This document shows positions 32,851 to 41,725 of a stretch of DNA of 64,000 bases, piece after piece; position 1 is the stretch's first letter, and every line of letters starts with the position of its first letter. A program made the translations under genes and the position numbers. The notes under the pieces are model-generated. The model did not search any database. It was not told where the DNA came from and was given only the letters and a program-made list of their open reading frames with translations. The stretch covers positions 30,839 to 94,838 of the forward strand of contig PHBD01000012.1 of the NCBI GenBank assembly GCA_002841865.1, written 5' to 3'. This stretch comes from Deltaproteobacteria bacterium HGW-Deltaproteobacteria-19. GTDB lineage: Bacteria; Desulfobacterota; Syntrophia; Syntrophales; PHBD01.

Positions 32851-34457
32851 GGCAGCGATTCCCGGATACTTTCCGGGATCCGGCCGTAGGTTCCCTCGAA
32901 CTCCTCCAGGAAGGCCTGCCGTCCCCGGAAGAAATCCTGAACCTTCTTTCTCAATACCGCCGGATCTTCGTGCAGCCTGGAGGCGACCATCATGTCCAGG
33001 TTCGCCCGGTCGCACTGGATGGGGTAGGAATATCCCAGAACGTCCGCATCGGAACTGAAGCGAATCTGGCGGCGCACCAAGTCGTTGTAGGACGCCAGGG
33101 ACTGGCGGAGGGTGACCTTCCGCTCGAAGGCGCCGATGGTTCCCGTGTTGGCCAGGTAACACCGGACAGGGTTCTTCATCAGGATTTCGTAGAAGAGCAT
33201 GGCATGTTCCAGCCGGTTTCCCGTCAGGAAGGGGTCGAGAAAGATCTCCCGCTTGAACTTGCCCGCTTCCTCGGGATTGCCGCCGCTCGATTCGATCGAC
33301 TCGCCGTAGAGAAACTGCATGACCGCCTGCTCGGGGGTGAGGCGGGAGAGGGCGTTGGCGAGGGGATTCCGGGTCAGGATGATGATGTTGTGGATCCGGT
33401 CCGCCCGGAGACCGGGACTGGCGATCTCAAGGTTGGCCCGGGTGACAATGGCCCGGCCGTTGCCTGTCTTGGAGGTGTCCCGGAAATCGGGGGTGTAGGG
33501 ATATTTCGTGATCGCCACGTTTTCCAGGAAGGCGTCCCGGGACTCGGCGGCCCGGAGGATCTCCGGCTGGCTTTCGTCGAGTCCTTCCGTCTTCACGTAG
33601 AGCCCGCCCATCTCGAAGGCCTCGTAACCGCCGTCATAGCCAAAGGTCCCTCCATCGTCGCCGATCATCTCCGAGGACTCCCGGGGCAGCCGGGCGAAGG
33701 ACCGGCAGAGGGTGGTGGTCTTTCCCGTGGCGGTGAGGCCGGAAACGGCGGTGACGACCTCCGTCATATCCGGACGGTCCGTCTCGGGGCAGAAGACCCA
33801 CAGCATGTCACGGCGAGCCCCGGCGTGCAGGAAGACACCCGTCCGATCGATGGCCTTGACCCGCCAGTTCTCGAAATGGAACACACCCTTCTTCCCCTCT
33901 CCCAGGTACATGGTGTTGCGGCAGATCTTGACCTGTTCCCCCCGACGGCTGCCCATCATCAGGCGGACCGTCAGGTCTTTGTCGAGGAGCTTCCGGCAGC
34001 GGTTGAGCCGGAAGGCCTCGTCGGTGAAAAAGAGGATCGTGTAGGTCGGATCCTCCACCTGCCGCGGCGCCGGAGAGTCGTCGAAGAGGAGCTTCAGGCC
34101 GTAGGCGATCTGGGCGAAGGGTTCCGGGATCAGGAAACGGCAGGACACCCTGTCCCGGCCGTCGCCGACGAAGACGTCGAGGGAGACGATCCGCTCGTGA
34201 CCGAGGCAGGAGACGGCCTGTTCCGCCAGGGCGTCCTCTTCCGCTCCGAAGGCGTCGTCGACGCTGTTTTTCGTGTGCGGGGCCGACCGGTTCATGGGTT
34301 CCGAATCGGAGGCCAGGGAGCCGTAGGACGTGCGGATGACGCCCTCCTGGCGCGTGGCGATATCCTTGATCTCGGAGAGGGAGCGGCCCTCCATGAGCCG
34401 TCCGTCCCTCCGGGCTTCCTCGAGAATCTGCTGCGCCGCCTTCTTGAATGTATTCAT
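32832..34457 (-). CDS. Divergent ATP-type phosphoenolpyruvate carboxykinase
   Basis: The 541-residue protein follows the ATP-dependent PEP carboxykinase layout: nucleotide-binding P-loop GLTATGKTTTL (240-250) in place of the usual GLSGTGKTTL, then MIGDD as in the kinase-2 region, LENVAITKYP, and a C-terminal PVRCYLANTGTIGA region. It would convert oxaloacetate and ATP to PEP and CO2. The altered P-loop and a longer segment between landmarks show clear divergence, so substrate or nucleotide preference could differ. The convergent stop overlaps rlmN. Confidence 0.8.
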   Translation of the reverse strand: MNTFKKAAQQILEEARRDGRLMEGRSLSEIKDIATRQEGVIRTSYGSLASDSEPMNRSAPHTKNSVDDAFGAEEDALAEQAVSCLGHERIVSLDVFVGDGRDRVSCRFLIPEPFAQIAYGLKLLFDDSPAPRQVEDPTYTILFFTDEAFRLNRCRKLLDKDLTVRLMMGSRRGEQVKICRNTMYLGEGKKGVFHFENWRVKAIDRTGVFLHAGARRDMLWVFCPETDRPDMTEVVTAVSGLTATGKTTTLCRSFARLPRESSEMIGDDGGTFGYDGGYEAFEMGGLYVKTEGLDESQPEILRAAESRDAFLENVAITKYPYTPDFRDTSKTGNGRAIVTRANLEIASPGLRADRIHNIIILTRNPLANALSRLTPEQAVMQFLYGESIESSGGNPEEAGKFKREIFLDPFLTGNRLEHAMLFYEILMKNPVRCYLANTGTIGAFERKVTLRQSLASYNDLVRRQIRFSSDADVLGYSYPIQCDRANLDMMVASRLHEDPAVLRKKVQDFFRGRQAFLEEFEGTYGRIPESIRESLPYALED

Positions 34458-34510
34458 TGGATGCCTCCCAGGTTGACAAGAACCGGCAAACTGTCATACC
34501 GGAACGGTCG

Positions 34511-35461
34511 ATGAAACCACTTCTTTCTTTCCTTTCCAGGCTCCCGATGATGCCGTCCACCCGGGCCTTTCTTCGGGAAGCGGCAACGGTACCGGGGTTC
34601 GGGTTCCTGGACTTCGTTCACGGCTATGTATACGGCCGGTGGCCTTCCCTGTATGTCGGCATCGCGACGGGGTGCCATCCCCTGTCCCGGACCCTCGGGC
34701 CACCCGCCCGGTGGCTCCTCGATCAGTACGAGCGGGCTGCCCGACACCTGGGCGACGACTCCCTGGTCGGCGGCAGTCCGGCAGGGAAAACAGGTTTTGC
34801 CGATGTGTACCACGGCAAGGTGATGCCGCTGGAAAGCGCGTCCCGCCTCGTGTCCGTCCGGCAGGAGGTTCTCCTTACGGGTCTGGAATCGGTCGTTCCC
34901 TATCCCGTGGCCCGGGATCTGATCCTCCGGGAGCCCGACCGGATCGTCGCCCTCGAGTGTCCCTGCCGGGCCTATCGTGCCAACCCGTGCAAACCCCTGG
35001 ACGTCTGCCTCGTCATCGGGGAGCCTTTTGCCTCCTTCGCCCGGGAGCACAACCCACGGAAGAGCCGCTGGATCAATCAGGAGGAAGCGGCATCGATCCT
35101 GAAGGCGGAGCACGAGCGGGGGCACGTTCACCACGCCTTCTTCAAGGACGCCATGCTGGACCGCTTCTATGCCATCTGCAACTGCTGCTCCTGCTGCTGT
35201 GGTGCCATGGGGGCCTATCGGGACGGGAGTCCCATGCTGGCTTCCTCCGGGTATGTCTGCAGGATTGATGCGGATCTGTGTGCCGGCTGTGGGACCTGCG
35301 TCGGAACTTGTCCCTTCCGGGCGGTGATCCTGAACGGCGATGCCGCCGTCATCGATCAGCAATCCTGCATGGGCTGCGGAGTCTGCGCCTCTGTCTGCCC
35401 CACCGGAGCCCTGACCCTGGTGCGGGATTTTTCCCGGAGCGATCCCCTGGAAATCCCTTGA
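34511..35461 (+). CDS. Cysteine-rich 2[4Fe-4S] ferredoxin-domain protein
   Basis: The 316-residue protein ends in two ferredoxin motifs, CAGCGTCVGTCP (about 257-268) and CMGCGVCASVCP (286-297). Ahead of them are two unusual cysteine groups: ECPCRAYRANPC...C (Cys150, 152, 160, 166) and CNCCSCCC (223-230). These could hold further Fe-S or zinc sites. No catalytic domain is recognised; an electron-transfer role is inferred. It is divergent from the PEP carboxykinase gene and precedes the thiol-redox genes. The start is ATG 34511 with a weak ribosome site. Confidence 0.85.
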   Translation: MKPLLSFLSRLPMMPSTRAFLREAATVPGFGFLDFVHGYVYGRWPSLYVGIATGCHPLSRTLGPPARWLLDQYERAARHLGDDSLVGGSPAGKTGFADVYHGKVMPLESASRLVSVRQEVLLTGLESVVPYPVARDLILREPDRIVALECPCRAYRANPCKPLDVCLVIGEPFASFAREHNPRKSRWINQEEAASILKAEHERGHVHHAFFKDAMLDRFYAICNCCSCCCGAMGAYRDGSPMLASSGYVCRIDADLCAGCGTCVGTCPFRAVILNGDAAVIDQQSCMGCGVCASVCPTGALTLVRDFSRSDPLEIP

Positions 35462-35609
35462 GGCAGGAAATTCCATCGCTATTCTCGTCTGCTTCCCACA
35501 TTCGGCTGCTCCGGTCAAGGGAGACGGGGTCGGGGCGCATGATTCAGGGCTTCTTTGGTTTTCATGGATGTGATAAGATTCGCCATCTTCATCGGGAAGG
35601 GGGGGAATT

Positions 35610-35789
35610 ATGGCCGAGAACGCAAAACTGCCGGATACATGGTGGAAGTGCAGCAACTGCGGCAACACGATCCAGGTTGAAACGCCGCCGGGGGAATGCC
35701 CGGCGTGCCGCCAGAAGTGCGAATTCCTGAATGTGACCTGCTATCAGCCCGACTGCGGCTTCACCGGGACCGACCCGCGGCTGAAATGA
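35610..35789 (+). CDS. Small four-CxxC zinc-ribbon/rubredoxin-like protein
   Basis: The 59-residue protein follows a GGGGGG ribosome site. CSNC and CPAC form one metal-binding knuckle pair, followed by further cysteines in TCYQPDCGF. This resembles the rubredoxin-like zinc ribbon seen in short redox partners. It precedes the glutaredoxin-like and ferredoxin:thioredoxin reductase genes, so a part in the same electron chain is likely but unproven. Confidence 0.8.
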   Translation: MAENAKLPDTWWKCSNCGNTIQVETPPGECPACRQKCEFLNVTCYQPDCGFTGTDPRLK

Positions 35790-35851
35790 TCCCGCCGAAG
35801 GATGGTCAGGTGAGGCGAAACTACGATCACTGCGTGAAATGAGGTGAACCG

Positions 35852-36133
35852 ATGACTGTTCAGCACGTGGAAGGGGAAGACCGGGGCAGCATCATGCTGT
35901 ATGCCCTGAGCACCTGCGGGTGGTGCAAGAAGACCAAGGTGCTCCTGGGCGAGTTGAAGGTGGCCTACGATTACGTTGATGTGGACCTTCTGGACAAGGA
36001 AGGGAAGCGGAATGCCATGGAGGAAGTAAAGAAATGGAATCCCGCCTGTTCGTTCCCGTCCATGGTGATCAACGGGAGCCAGTGCATCGTCGGCTTCAAT
36101 GAGTCCAAAGTCAGGGAAACCTTGAAGAAATGA
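35852..36133 (+). CDS. Glutaredoxin/NrdH-like thiol-disulfide protein
   Basis: The 93-residue thioredoxin-fold protein has the redox motif [10 protein letters not shown] near residue 20 and the later FPSMVING cis-Pro segment. It is the likely protein substrate of the reductase encoded next, as its stop overlaps that gene's start by four bases. The CGWC motif is unlike the CPYC of typical GSH-dependent glutaredoxins, so reduction by ferredoxin-linked reductase rather than glutathione is plausible. Confidence 0.92.
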   Translation: MTVQHVEGEDRGSIMLYALSTCGWCKKTKVLLGELKVAYDYVDVDLLDKEGKRNAMEEVKKWNPACSFPSMVINGSQCIVGFNESKVRETLKK

Positions 36134-36633
36134 ATCCTTCGACCATCGAACAGACCTGTGACCGCCTGAAACGAGAGGCCGAAGCCGCCGGATATCATCT
36201 GAATTCCGATGAGGCCTTTGTCCGGGACCTCGTGGAGGGGCTTCTCACGAATGAGGAGCGCTATGGCTATTGGGCCTGTCCGTGCCGTCTTGCCTCCGGG
36301 GTCAAGGAGGAGGATCTCGACATCATCTGCCCCTGCGACTACCGGGATCCGGACCTGAACGACTTCGGCGCCTGTTACTGTGCCCTTTACGTGTCAGGCG
36401 AGGTCCTTGACGGGACTCGCGAACCGGAATCGATCCCGGACCGCCGTCCGCCGGGAGGACCGGGAACCTTAGCTCCTGATCCGAAGCCGACTGCCGGTCC
36501 GTCCGGGAGAGGCCTGGCCTATCCTGTCTGGCGATGCCGGGTCTGTGGATACCTGTGCGCCCGCGAGGAGCCTCCGGGCGTTTGTCCGATCTGCAAAGCC
36601 AAAAAGGAACGCTTCGAGAAGTTCATGGAATAA
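36130..36633 (+). CDS. Ferredoxin:thioredoxin reductase catalytic subunit fused to rubredoxin
   Basis: The 167-residue protein begins with an FTR beta-like domain: CPCR, CPCDYRD and CYCALYV supply the [4Fe-4S] and redox-disulfide cysteines, with spacing CPC-x14-CPC-x12-CYC. A proline/glycine-rich linker (about 100-130) leads to a C-terminal rubredoxin-like ribbon (CRVC...CPIC). FTR reduces thioredoxin-like proteins with electrons from ferredoxin; the fused rubredoxin may carry electrons in. It is coupled to the glutaredoxin-like gene. Confidence 0.9.
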   Translation: MNPSTIEQTCDRLKREAEAAGYHLNSDEAFVRDLVEGLLTNEERYGYWACPCRLASGVKEEDLDIICPCDYRDPDLNDFGACYCALYVSGEVLDGTREPESIPDRRPPGGPGTLAPDPKPTAGPSGRGLAYPVWRCRVCGYLCAREEPPGVCPICKAKKERFEKFME

Positions 36634-36726
36634 GCGGTTTTACCCAGGACCGGCGGTGATGGAGAAATCCCGTTTACGGAGCCGGACAGTGGGTTGACAG
36701 AACCGTGACCTGAGAATATCCAAAAA

Positions 36727-36760
36727 AAAGGAGGGGCGATCCCGGGACCGCCCCTCCTTT
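36727..36760. terminator. Bidirectional rho-independent terminator
   Basis: AAAGGAGGGGCG (36727-36738) pairs perfectly with CGCCCCTCCTTT (36749-36760) around a 10-base loop. An A run precedes it on the plus strand and T-rich bases follow, so it can work in both directions. It lies between the convergent FTR and NlpC/P60 genes. Confidence 0.93.
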
Positions 36761-36782
36761 TATTGTTCGCAAAAGAATGCTT

Positions 36783-37814
36783 TTAAACGCTCCCGTTTCC
36801 CGTCTTTGCCTGCACTTTTTCCTTGCCCTTCAGTCGGACGGCCTTCACGAAGCGTTTGCTGTAATAAGGCTCGTCCAGGTTGCTGATGCTGACCTCGCGT
36901 TTCTTTCCCGCTGCCGCATGGATGAACTGATTGTTGCCGATGTAGATACCAACGTGGCCAAAGGCGCGGCGCGTATTGAAGAAAACGAGGTCCCCCACAT
37001 CCAGGCTGTCCTTATCCACGTTCATTCCAACCCGGGACTGCTCGCGGGCCGTGCGGGGCAGGTTGATGTCGAAGAACTGGTAGATCTTAGCCACGAAGCC
37101 GGAGCAGTCGATGCCGCGAACGGTTGAACCGCCGAATCGGTAAGGAGCGCCCATGAAACCTTTGACGACCTTGACGAACAACCTCTGCTCCTCGGGATCT
37201 TTCCAGTTTCCAAGGAGCTCGGCGCTGGAAATCAGGTCCTCCTCGACCGCGGCGACATCTTCCTGGGAGGCCGCCGACATGCCGTCTTCATCGTCCAGTT
37301 CTTCCTCGTCGCTGATGGCAGCCGTCCGCAGGCGCGACTCACTTCGTTCGGAATGCTGTGCTCCCGACACAGCCCGTGCCAGAACGATCTTGTTCCCGGG
37401 TTTCAGCCTGTTTGCGCGGAGATGGTTGATTTTCTTGAGTTGTGCTAAGGGGATGCCGGTCTTCTTGGAGATGCTGGAGAGGGTGTCGCCCGACCTGACC
37501 GTGTAGGTCTTGGTCCTGGCCGTTGCCGTCTTGCCGGTGGAGGCGGTCTTCGCACTCTTCACCGAGGCCTTGGACGCGCTTTTCGAGCCTTTCGACGGGA
37601 TGGTCAGGACCTGACCGGGCTTGAGCCGGTCAGACGAAAGGTTGTTGGCCTTCTTGATGGCGTCGACGGAAACCCCATGCTTTTTCGCAATGGTATACAG
37701 ATTTGCGCCGGATTTGATCCGATAAGTTGAGTCGGCAAGACACTCCGTATGGATTGCCAAAACGGAGAGCAGGACGATCAGTCCCAATGAAACACAAAGC
37801 TGCCGTCTCATCAT
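36783..37814 (-). CDS. LysM-containing NlpC/P60 peptidoglycan endopeptidase
   Basis: The 343-residue exported protein has a signal peptide (about 1-27), two LysM wall-binding domains (about 28-75 and 100-150), a charged linker and an NlpC/P60 peptidase (about 225-335). The catalytic cysteine is in GIDCSGFV and the histidine in FGHVGIYIG. It would cleave peptidoglycan stem peptides. ATG 37814 is used because AGGAGG lies seven bases upstream; the longer frame to 37979 is rejected. A matching promoter lies at 37918-37946. Confidence 0.94.
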   Translation of the reverse strand: MMRRQLCVSLGLIVLLSVLAIHTECLADSTYRIKSGANLYTIAKKHGVSVDAIKKANNLSSDRLKPGQVLTIPSKGSKSASKASVKSAKTASTGKTATARTKTYTVRSGDTLSSISKKTGIPLAQLKKINHLRANRLKPGNKIVLARAVSGAQHSERSESRLRTAAISDEEELDDEDGMSAASQEDVAAVEEDLISSAELLGNWKDPEEQRLFVKVVKGFMGAPYRFGGSTVRGIDCSGFVAKIYQFFDINLPRTAREQSRVGMNVDKDSLDVGDLVFFNTRRAFGHVGIYIGNNQFIHAAAGKKREVSISNLDEPYYSKRFVKAVRLKGKEKVQAKTGNGSV

Positions 37815-37917
37815 GGAAGTACCTCCTTCTTGGAAGTCGGGGGATGCCCCACTAAGAGGCGGTGCACAGCTTTCGGCAGTGAATGAACTGTACACTCGAT
37901 GTTGATGTTTGGGCACC

Positions 37918-37946
37918 TTTCTATCCGAATACCCCCCCCAAGTCAA
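37918..37946 (-). promoter_or_regulatory. Promoter of the NlpC/P60 gene
   Basis: On the minus strand TTGACT (37946-37941), 17 bases, then TAGAAA (37923-37918) gives five of six and four of six matches to sigma70 elements. It lies about 105 bases before the ATG at 37814. Confidence 0.55.
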
Positions 37947-38097
37947 TTTATTTTTGCTCCAGGCCCCCTGAAAGGGCAAAAAGCTCTGCGATTTCGAAGA
38001 ATCCTGCTTTCCAAAGGGGCCGTCTTGATGTATGGAAGGACCCCCGACGCCGCCACCAGGCGGGCCGGGTTAATCGTTTCAGGCGGATCAGTGGATC

Positions 38098-39054
38098 ATG
38101 AAGAAAAAGATGAAGAGAAAGATGAAAAAAAAGTGGATCTGGATTCTCGTTGCGATCCCCGTGGTTTGGCTGACCGGCATCATCGGCCTCTCCTTTGTCT
38201 GGCCCGATGTTTCAAAGTACCAGAAGATAAACCCCGTAAAGACATCCTTCATGGAATACCGGGAAGACGAGTGGCGGAGCGAAGGGAAGAACATCCGGAT
38301 CAGCCAGCGCTGGGTGCCTCTGGGAAGGATTTCCCCGTATGTAATGAAGGCGGTGCTCATTGCCGAGGATGACAAGTTCTGGCGCCACGAGGGGTTTGAC
38401 TACGTTGCGATCCAGAAAGCCGTCGAGAAGGACCTGAAACAGCGAAAGTTCAAGGTCGGCGGCAGCACCATCAGCCAGCAGCTGGCGAAGAACCTTTTTC
38501 TAACCCCGTCCAGGAACCCCGTCCGGAAGATCCGGGAAGCCATTTACACCTGGCGCATGGAGGAGAACCTCTCGAAAAAGCGGATCCTTGAAATATACCT
38601 CAATGTTGCCGAATGGGGGCAGGGGATCTTCGGAATCGAGATGGCCGCCCGACACTATTTCGGAAAGTCCGCGGCGGCTCTGTCGGCCATGGAGGCGGCC
38701 CGTCTTGCCGCCGTCCTTCCCAATCCACGACTCTACAGTCCCACGGGGAACTCGCGGTATGTGAACTATCGATCCGAAAAGATTTACGGCATCATGGTGC
38801 GGCGAGGCATCGTCATCGAAGAATACGAGGAGGTCCTGCAGGATCCCCGGGAGACGGGCGCCGACCCGTCGGGTGGAATCACCGTGACGACCGGGTCGGA
38901 TGAAAAGACGACGGCTGCCTCACCGACGACTCCCATTCCGGGGGACTCCGGGAATCAGCAGGTTCCCACGGTGGAATCCCTGCCGCAGGGGCAGAAACCA
39001 TCGCCGGCAACCCTTCCCGGGGAAGCACAATCTCCCCGTAATCCGGGACCGTGA
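38098..39054 (+). CDS. mtgA: Monofunctional peptidoglycan transglycosylase
   Basis: The 318-residue protein has a lysine-rich cytoplasmic start, one membrane helix (about 12-34) and a GT51 transglycosylase domain with EDDKFWRHEGFD, GGSTISQQLAKNLFL and the RKIREAI motif. It polymerises lipid II into glycan chains at the outer face of the inner membrane. The C-terminal Thr/Pro-rich tail (about 245-318) is longer than usual. It is divergent from the peptidoglycan hydrolase gene. Confidence 0.95.
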   Translation: MKKKMKRKMKKKWIWILVAIPVVWLTGIIGLSFVWPDVSKYQKINPVKTSFMEYREDEWRSEGKNIRISQRWVPLGRISPYVMKAVLIAEDDKFWRHEGFDYVAIQKAVEKDLKQRKFKVGGSTISQQLAKNLFLTPSRNPVRKIREAIYTWRMEENLSKKRILEIYLNVAEWGQGIFGIEMAARHYFGKSAAALSAMEAARLAAVLPNPRLYSPTGNSRYVNYRSEKIYGIMVRRGIVIEEYEEVLQDPRETGADPSGGITVTTGSDEKTTAASPTTPIPGDSGNQQVPTVESLPQGQKPSPATLPGEAQSPRNPGP

Positions 39055-39151
39055 TTTCTCCTGCCTGAAGTTGTTTCACGGCAGCCGGTCCCGTCGCCGA
39101 GGGCCCCGGATGGGTTTCCGGCCCCTGCTCAGGCCTTGAGTTGCTAACAAG

Positions 39152-39175
39152 CTGATAATGAAAGAGAATTATCAG
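39152..39175. promoter_or_regulatory. Perfect inverted repeat upstream of rpmH
   Basis: CTGATAAT (39152-39159) and ATTATCAG (39168-39175) form a perfect 8-bp inverted repeat with an 8-base spacer. No T run follows, so an operator or a structured leader is more likely than a terminator. Confidence 0.5.
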
Positions 39176-39217
39176 AACACAAGGTGGGGTTTCCGGGGCG
39201 CACCGGTTGAATAAACC

Positions 39218-39246
39218 TTGACAAGGGGGGGTGATTATGGTTTATC
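39218..39246 (+). promoter_or_regulatory. Candidate promoter of the rpmH-rnpA operon
   Basis: TTGACA at 39218-39223 is a perfect -35, followed by a G-rich 17-base spacer and TTTATC as a weak -10 (39241-39246). It lies about 35 bases before rpmH. Confidence 0.5.
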
Positions 39247-39280
39247 ACACGACCTATTTCTATTTTCGGGAACTGACACG

Positions 39281-39418
39281 ATGAAAAAAACGCTAAAGAA
39301 TACAACGAATTTGAAGCGGAAGAGGACCCACGGTTTCCTGGTGAGAATGTCCACCCGGGGGGGCCGGCAGGTCCTGAGCAGGAGAAGAGCCAAGGGCAGG
39401 AAGCGCTTGGCGGTGTGA
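39281..39418 (+). CDS. rpmH: 50S ribosomal protein L34
   Basis: This 45-residue basic protein contains the conserved [18 protein letters not shown] core and ends [12 protein letters not shown], typical of L34. The N terminus (MKKTLKNT) differs from the common MKRTYQPS. ATG 39281 is used and upstream in-frame ATG/GTG codons rejected. It heads the conserved rpmH-rnpA-yidD-yidC-jag-mnmE order. Confidence 0.97.
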   Translation: MKKTLKNTTNLKRKRTHGFLVRMSTRGGRQVLSRRRAKGRKRLAV

Positions 39419-39481
39419 CACCGGTTTACGGACAGGGAGAGCGGGGTGGCGGAGCCCGGCGGGTGAAATCATCCGCAGAGC

Positions 39482-39829
39482 ATGATCAGACAAACCTTTC
39501 GCCGAAACGAGCGGATCCGCAGGAAAAAAGAGTACGATGCCATCTACCGCCGGGGGATTCGCCGCCACTCGACTCACTTTACCGTTATAACGACCAGCTG
39601 TCCCTCCGGTGTCAGCAGGCTGGGACTCACCGTCAGCAGGAAAGTTGGGAACGCGGTTAAACGAAACCGCATCAAACGGCTCTTGAGAGAATTTTTCAGG
39701 CTCAACCGATCCAGATTTCCCGTTCCCTTGGACATTGTTATCATTCCGAAGCGGAACCTGCCGCCGCTGACGTTCGCCGATGTGGCAAGGGAACTGGAAA
39801 GTCTGCTGATTTCGAGAACTGATGTCTGA
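39482..39829 (+). CDS. rnpA: Ribonuclease P protein component
   Basis: The 115-residue basic protein has the RNR motif region [17 protein letters not shown] (about residues 57-73). It assists RNase P RNA in trimming tRNA 5' ends. It overlaps the yidD start by eight bases and is 63 bp from rpmH. Confidence 0.96.
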   Translation: MIRQTFRRNERIRRKKEYDAIYRRGIRRHSTHFTVITTSCPSGVSRLGLTVSRKVGNAVKRNRIKRLLREFFRLNRSRFPVPLDIVIIPKRNLPPLTFADVARELESLLISRTDV

Positions 39830-40058
39830 CCGTCCAATCAGGGACTTGCTGGCAAAGGCTTTTATCCTGGCCATCCGGTTCTACCAGACTGCCATTTCAC
39901 CCTTCCTGGCCCCCTCTTGCCGTTTCCATCCGAGCTGTTCCGAGTACGCCCTTACGGCCATCGAGCGGTATGGGCCGTTTCGCGGAGTATGGCTCGGCCT
40001 GAAGAGGCTGGCCCGTTGCCATCCATTTCACCCCGGCGGGTTCGATCCCGTTCGGTAA
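39822..40058 (+). CDS. yidD: Membrane protein insertion efficiency factor YidD
   Basis: The 78-residue protein holds the family core [23 protein letters not shown] and ends with [12 protein letters not shown]. YidD helps YidC-dependent membrane insertion. It overlaps rnpA by eight bases, as in many bacteria. Confidence 0.96.
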   Translation: MSDRPIRDLLAKAFILAIRFYQTAISPFLAPSCRFHPSCSEYALTAIERYGPFRGVWLGLKRLARCHPFHPGGFDPVR

Positions 40059-40079
40059 CAGCCCATCGAGAGGCCGATC

Positions 40080-41711
40080 ATGGACAAGAAAACCATCCTT
40101 GCTATTGTCTTATCCGTTCTGGTTGTTCTGCTCTACCAGATTTTTTTCATGAAACCGCCGGCCAAAACCCCCCCGGCGGCTCAGACGGCGACAAAACAGG
40201 AAACACCGGCGGCGAGCCAAACGACAGGAGCCGCCCCCGCTGCCGTCACCGCGCCGTCGCAGACTGCGGCGTCTCCGGCAGTGGCTTCCCTGCAGCCGAC
40301 CACCGTACCGGAAAAAGACGTACGGATCGAGACCCCACTCTATACCGCCATCTTCTCGACCCGGGGGGCAACTCTCAAATCTTTAAAATTGAAGGGATAT
40401 CGCCAGGCAATCAACCAGGATTCGGAGCTCATTGATCTGGTGGATGTGAAGACGGGGATGCCGCGTCCCCTGACGATGACGTTTCCCGAGTCGGATCTCA
40501 ACGTGCCGGCGGAAAGTTCGTTCGAGGTGAACGCCGCGTCCCTGGACCTCACGACCGGCCAGGAAAGCCGTTCCCTGACCTTCAGCGTTACCTATCCGGG
40601 GGAGATCCGCATCGATAAGACCTTCACGTTTCATCCGTCGAAGTATGTCATCGACCTGGAGGTGAAGGCGACCAATCTGTCGGGGCGGCCCCTGAACCAG
40701 AATGGATCCCTCAACTGGAACCAGTACGTGGATCCCAAGGCGGAAACGGACAGCTATACGCATGTGGGCCCCATCACGATGGTGGGAAAGGACGTGGAGC
40801 TGCAGGAAATCAAGAAGCTTGAGACAAACAAGCTCCTCGGGCCCAATGTTGCATGGACGGGTTTCGAAAACAAATATTTCATCTCCGCCCTGGTTCCCCA
40901 GAACCCGTCCCTGTCCTCCGTATCGCTCGCCAAGGACGGACGGGACATGACGACGGTAAGCCTCAAGGGGCCCAAGAACCTCATTCCCCCGGGACAGGCG
41001 GGATATTTCCTCTATTCCATGTTTCTGGGACCCAAGGATCATGGGCTGCTGAAGGCCCAGGGGGTGGGGCTCGAGGATTCGGTGGATTTCGGCTCCTGGC
41101 TCAAATGGCTGGCCATGCCGATGCTCTGGGTCCTGAACTACATCTACAAGTACCTTCCCAATTACGGGATCGCCATCATCGTGCTGACTCTTATCATTAA
41201 GATTATTTTCTGGCCGTTGGGAAACATCAGCTACCGGTCCATGAAGGAGATGCAGAAGCTGCAGCCCCGGATGAAGGAAATCCAGGAGAAGTTCAAAAGC
41301 GACCGGCAGCGCCTCAGCCAGGAAACCATGGCCCTCTACAAGGCCCACAAGATCAACCCCATGAGCGGCTGCCTCCCCATGCTCATCCAGATCCCCGTCT
41401 TTTTCGGGCTCTACAAGGCGCTGATGTATGCCATCGAACTCAGGCACTCGCCGCTTATCTGGTGGATTCAGGATCTCTCGGCAAAGGATCCATACTACAT
41501 CACCCCGGTCATCATGGGGGCGACCATGTGGCTTCAGCAGAAGATGACCCCCTCCACGGGCGACGCCATGCAGCAGAAAATCATGCTGTGGATGCCCGTG
41601 ATCTTCACGTTCCTGTTCCTGAATTTCCCGTCTGGTCTGGTCATCTACTGGCTCTTCAACAACATCTTCAGCATCGGCCAGCAATACTACATCAACAAGA
41701 AGGTCGCGTAA
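40080..41711 (+). CDS. yidC: Membrane protein insertase YidC
   Basis: The 543-residue protein has the Gram-negative form: an N-terminal helix (MDKKTILAIVLSVLVVLLYQ), an Ala/Pro/Thr-rich segment, a periplasmic P1 domain (about 80-350) and the C-terminal insertase helices (about 350-540). YidC inserts inner-membrane proteins alone or with SecYEG. The length is normal for the family. Confidence 0.97.
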   Translation: MDKKTILAIVLSVLVVLLYQIFFMKPPAKTPPAAQTATKQETPAASQTTGAAPAAVTAPSQTAASPAVASLQPTTVPEKDVRIETPLYTAIFSTRGATLKSLKLKGYRQAINQDSELIDLVDVKTGMPRPLTMTFPESDLNVPAESSFEVNAASLDLTTGQESRSLTFSVTYPGEIRIDKTFTFHPSKYVIDLEVKATNLSGRPLNQNGSLNWNQYVDPKAETDSYTHVGPITMVGKDVELQEIKKLETNKLLGPNVAWTGFENKYFISALVPQNPSLSSVSLAKDGRDMTTVSLKGPKNLIPPGQAGYFLYSMFLGPKDHGLLKAQGVGLEDSVDFGSWLKWLAMPMLWVLNYIYKYLPNYGIAIIVLTLIIKIIFWPLGNISYRSMKEMQKLQPRMKEIQEKFKSDRQRLSQETMALYKAHKINPMSGCLPMLIQIPVFFGLYKALMYAIELRHSPLIWWIQDLSAKDPYYITPVIMGATMWLQQKMTPSTGDAMQQKIMLWMPVIFTFLFLNFPSGLVIYWLFNNIFSIGQQYYINKKVA

Positions 41712-41725
41712 CGTGAGGTGTTCAT

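Noticed and set aside
31881-34514. An 877-codon plus-strand reading frame across rlmN and PEP carboxykinase
   Set aside because: It runs in an alternative frame through rlmN and antisense to PEP carboxykinase, both with conserved motifs.
39230-39250. TTATCACAC near rpmH as a possible DnaA box
   Set aside because: It departs from the TTATCCACA consensus and there is no cluster of similar boxes, so no origin is claimed.
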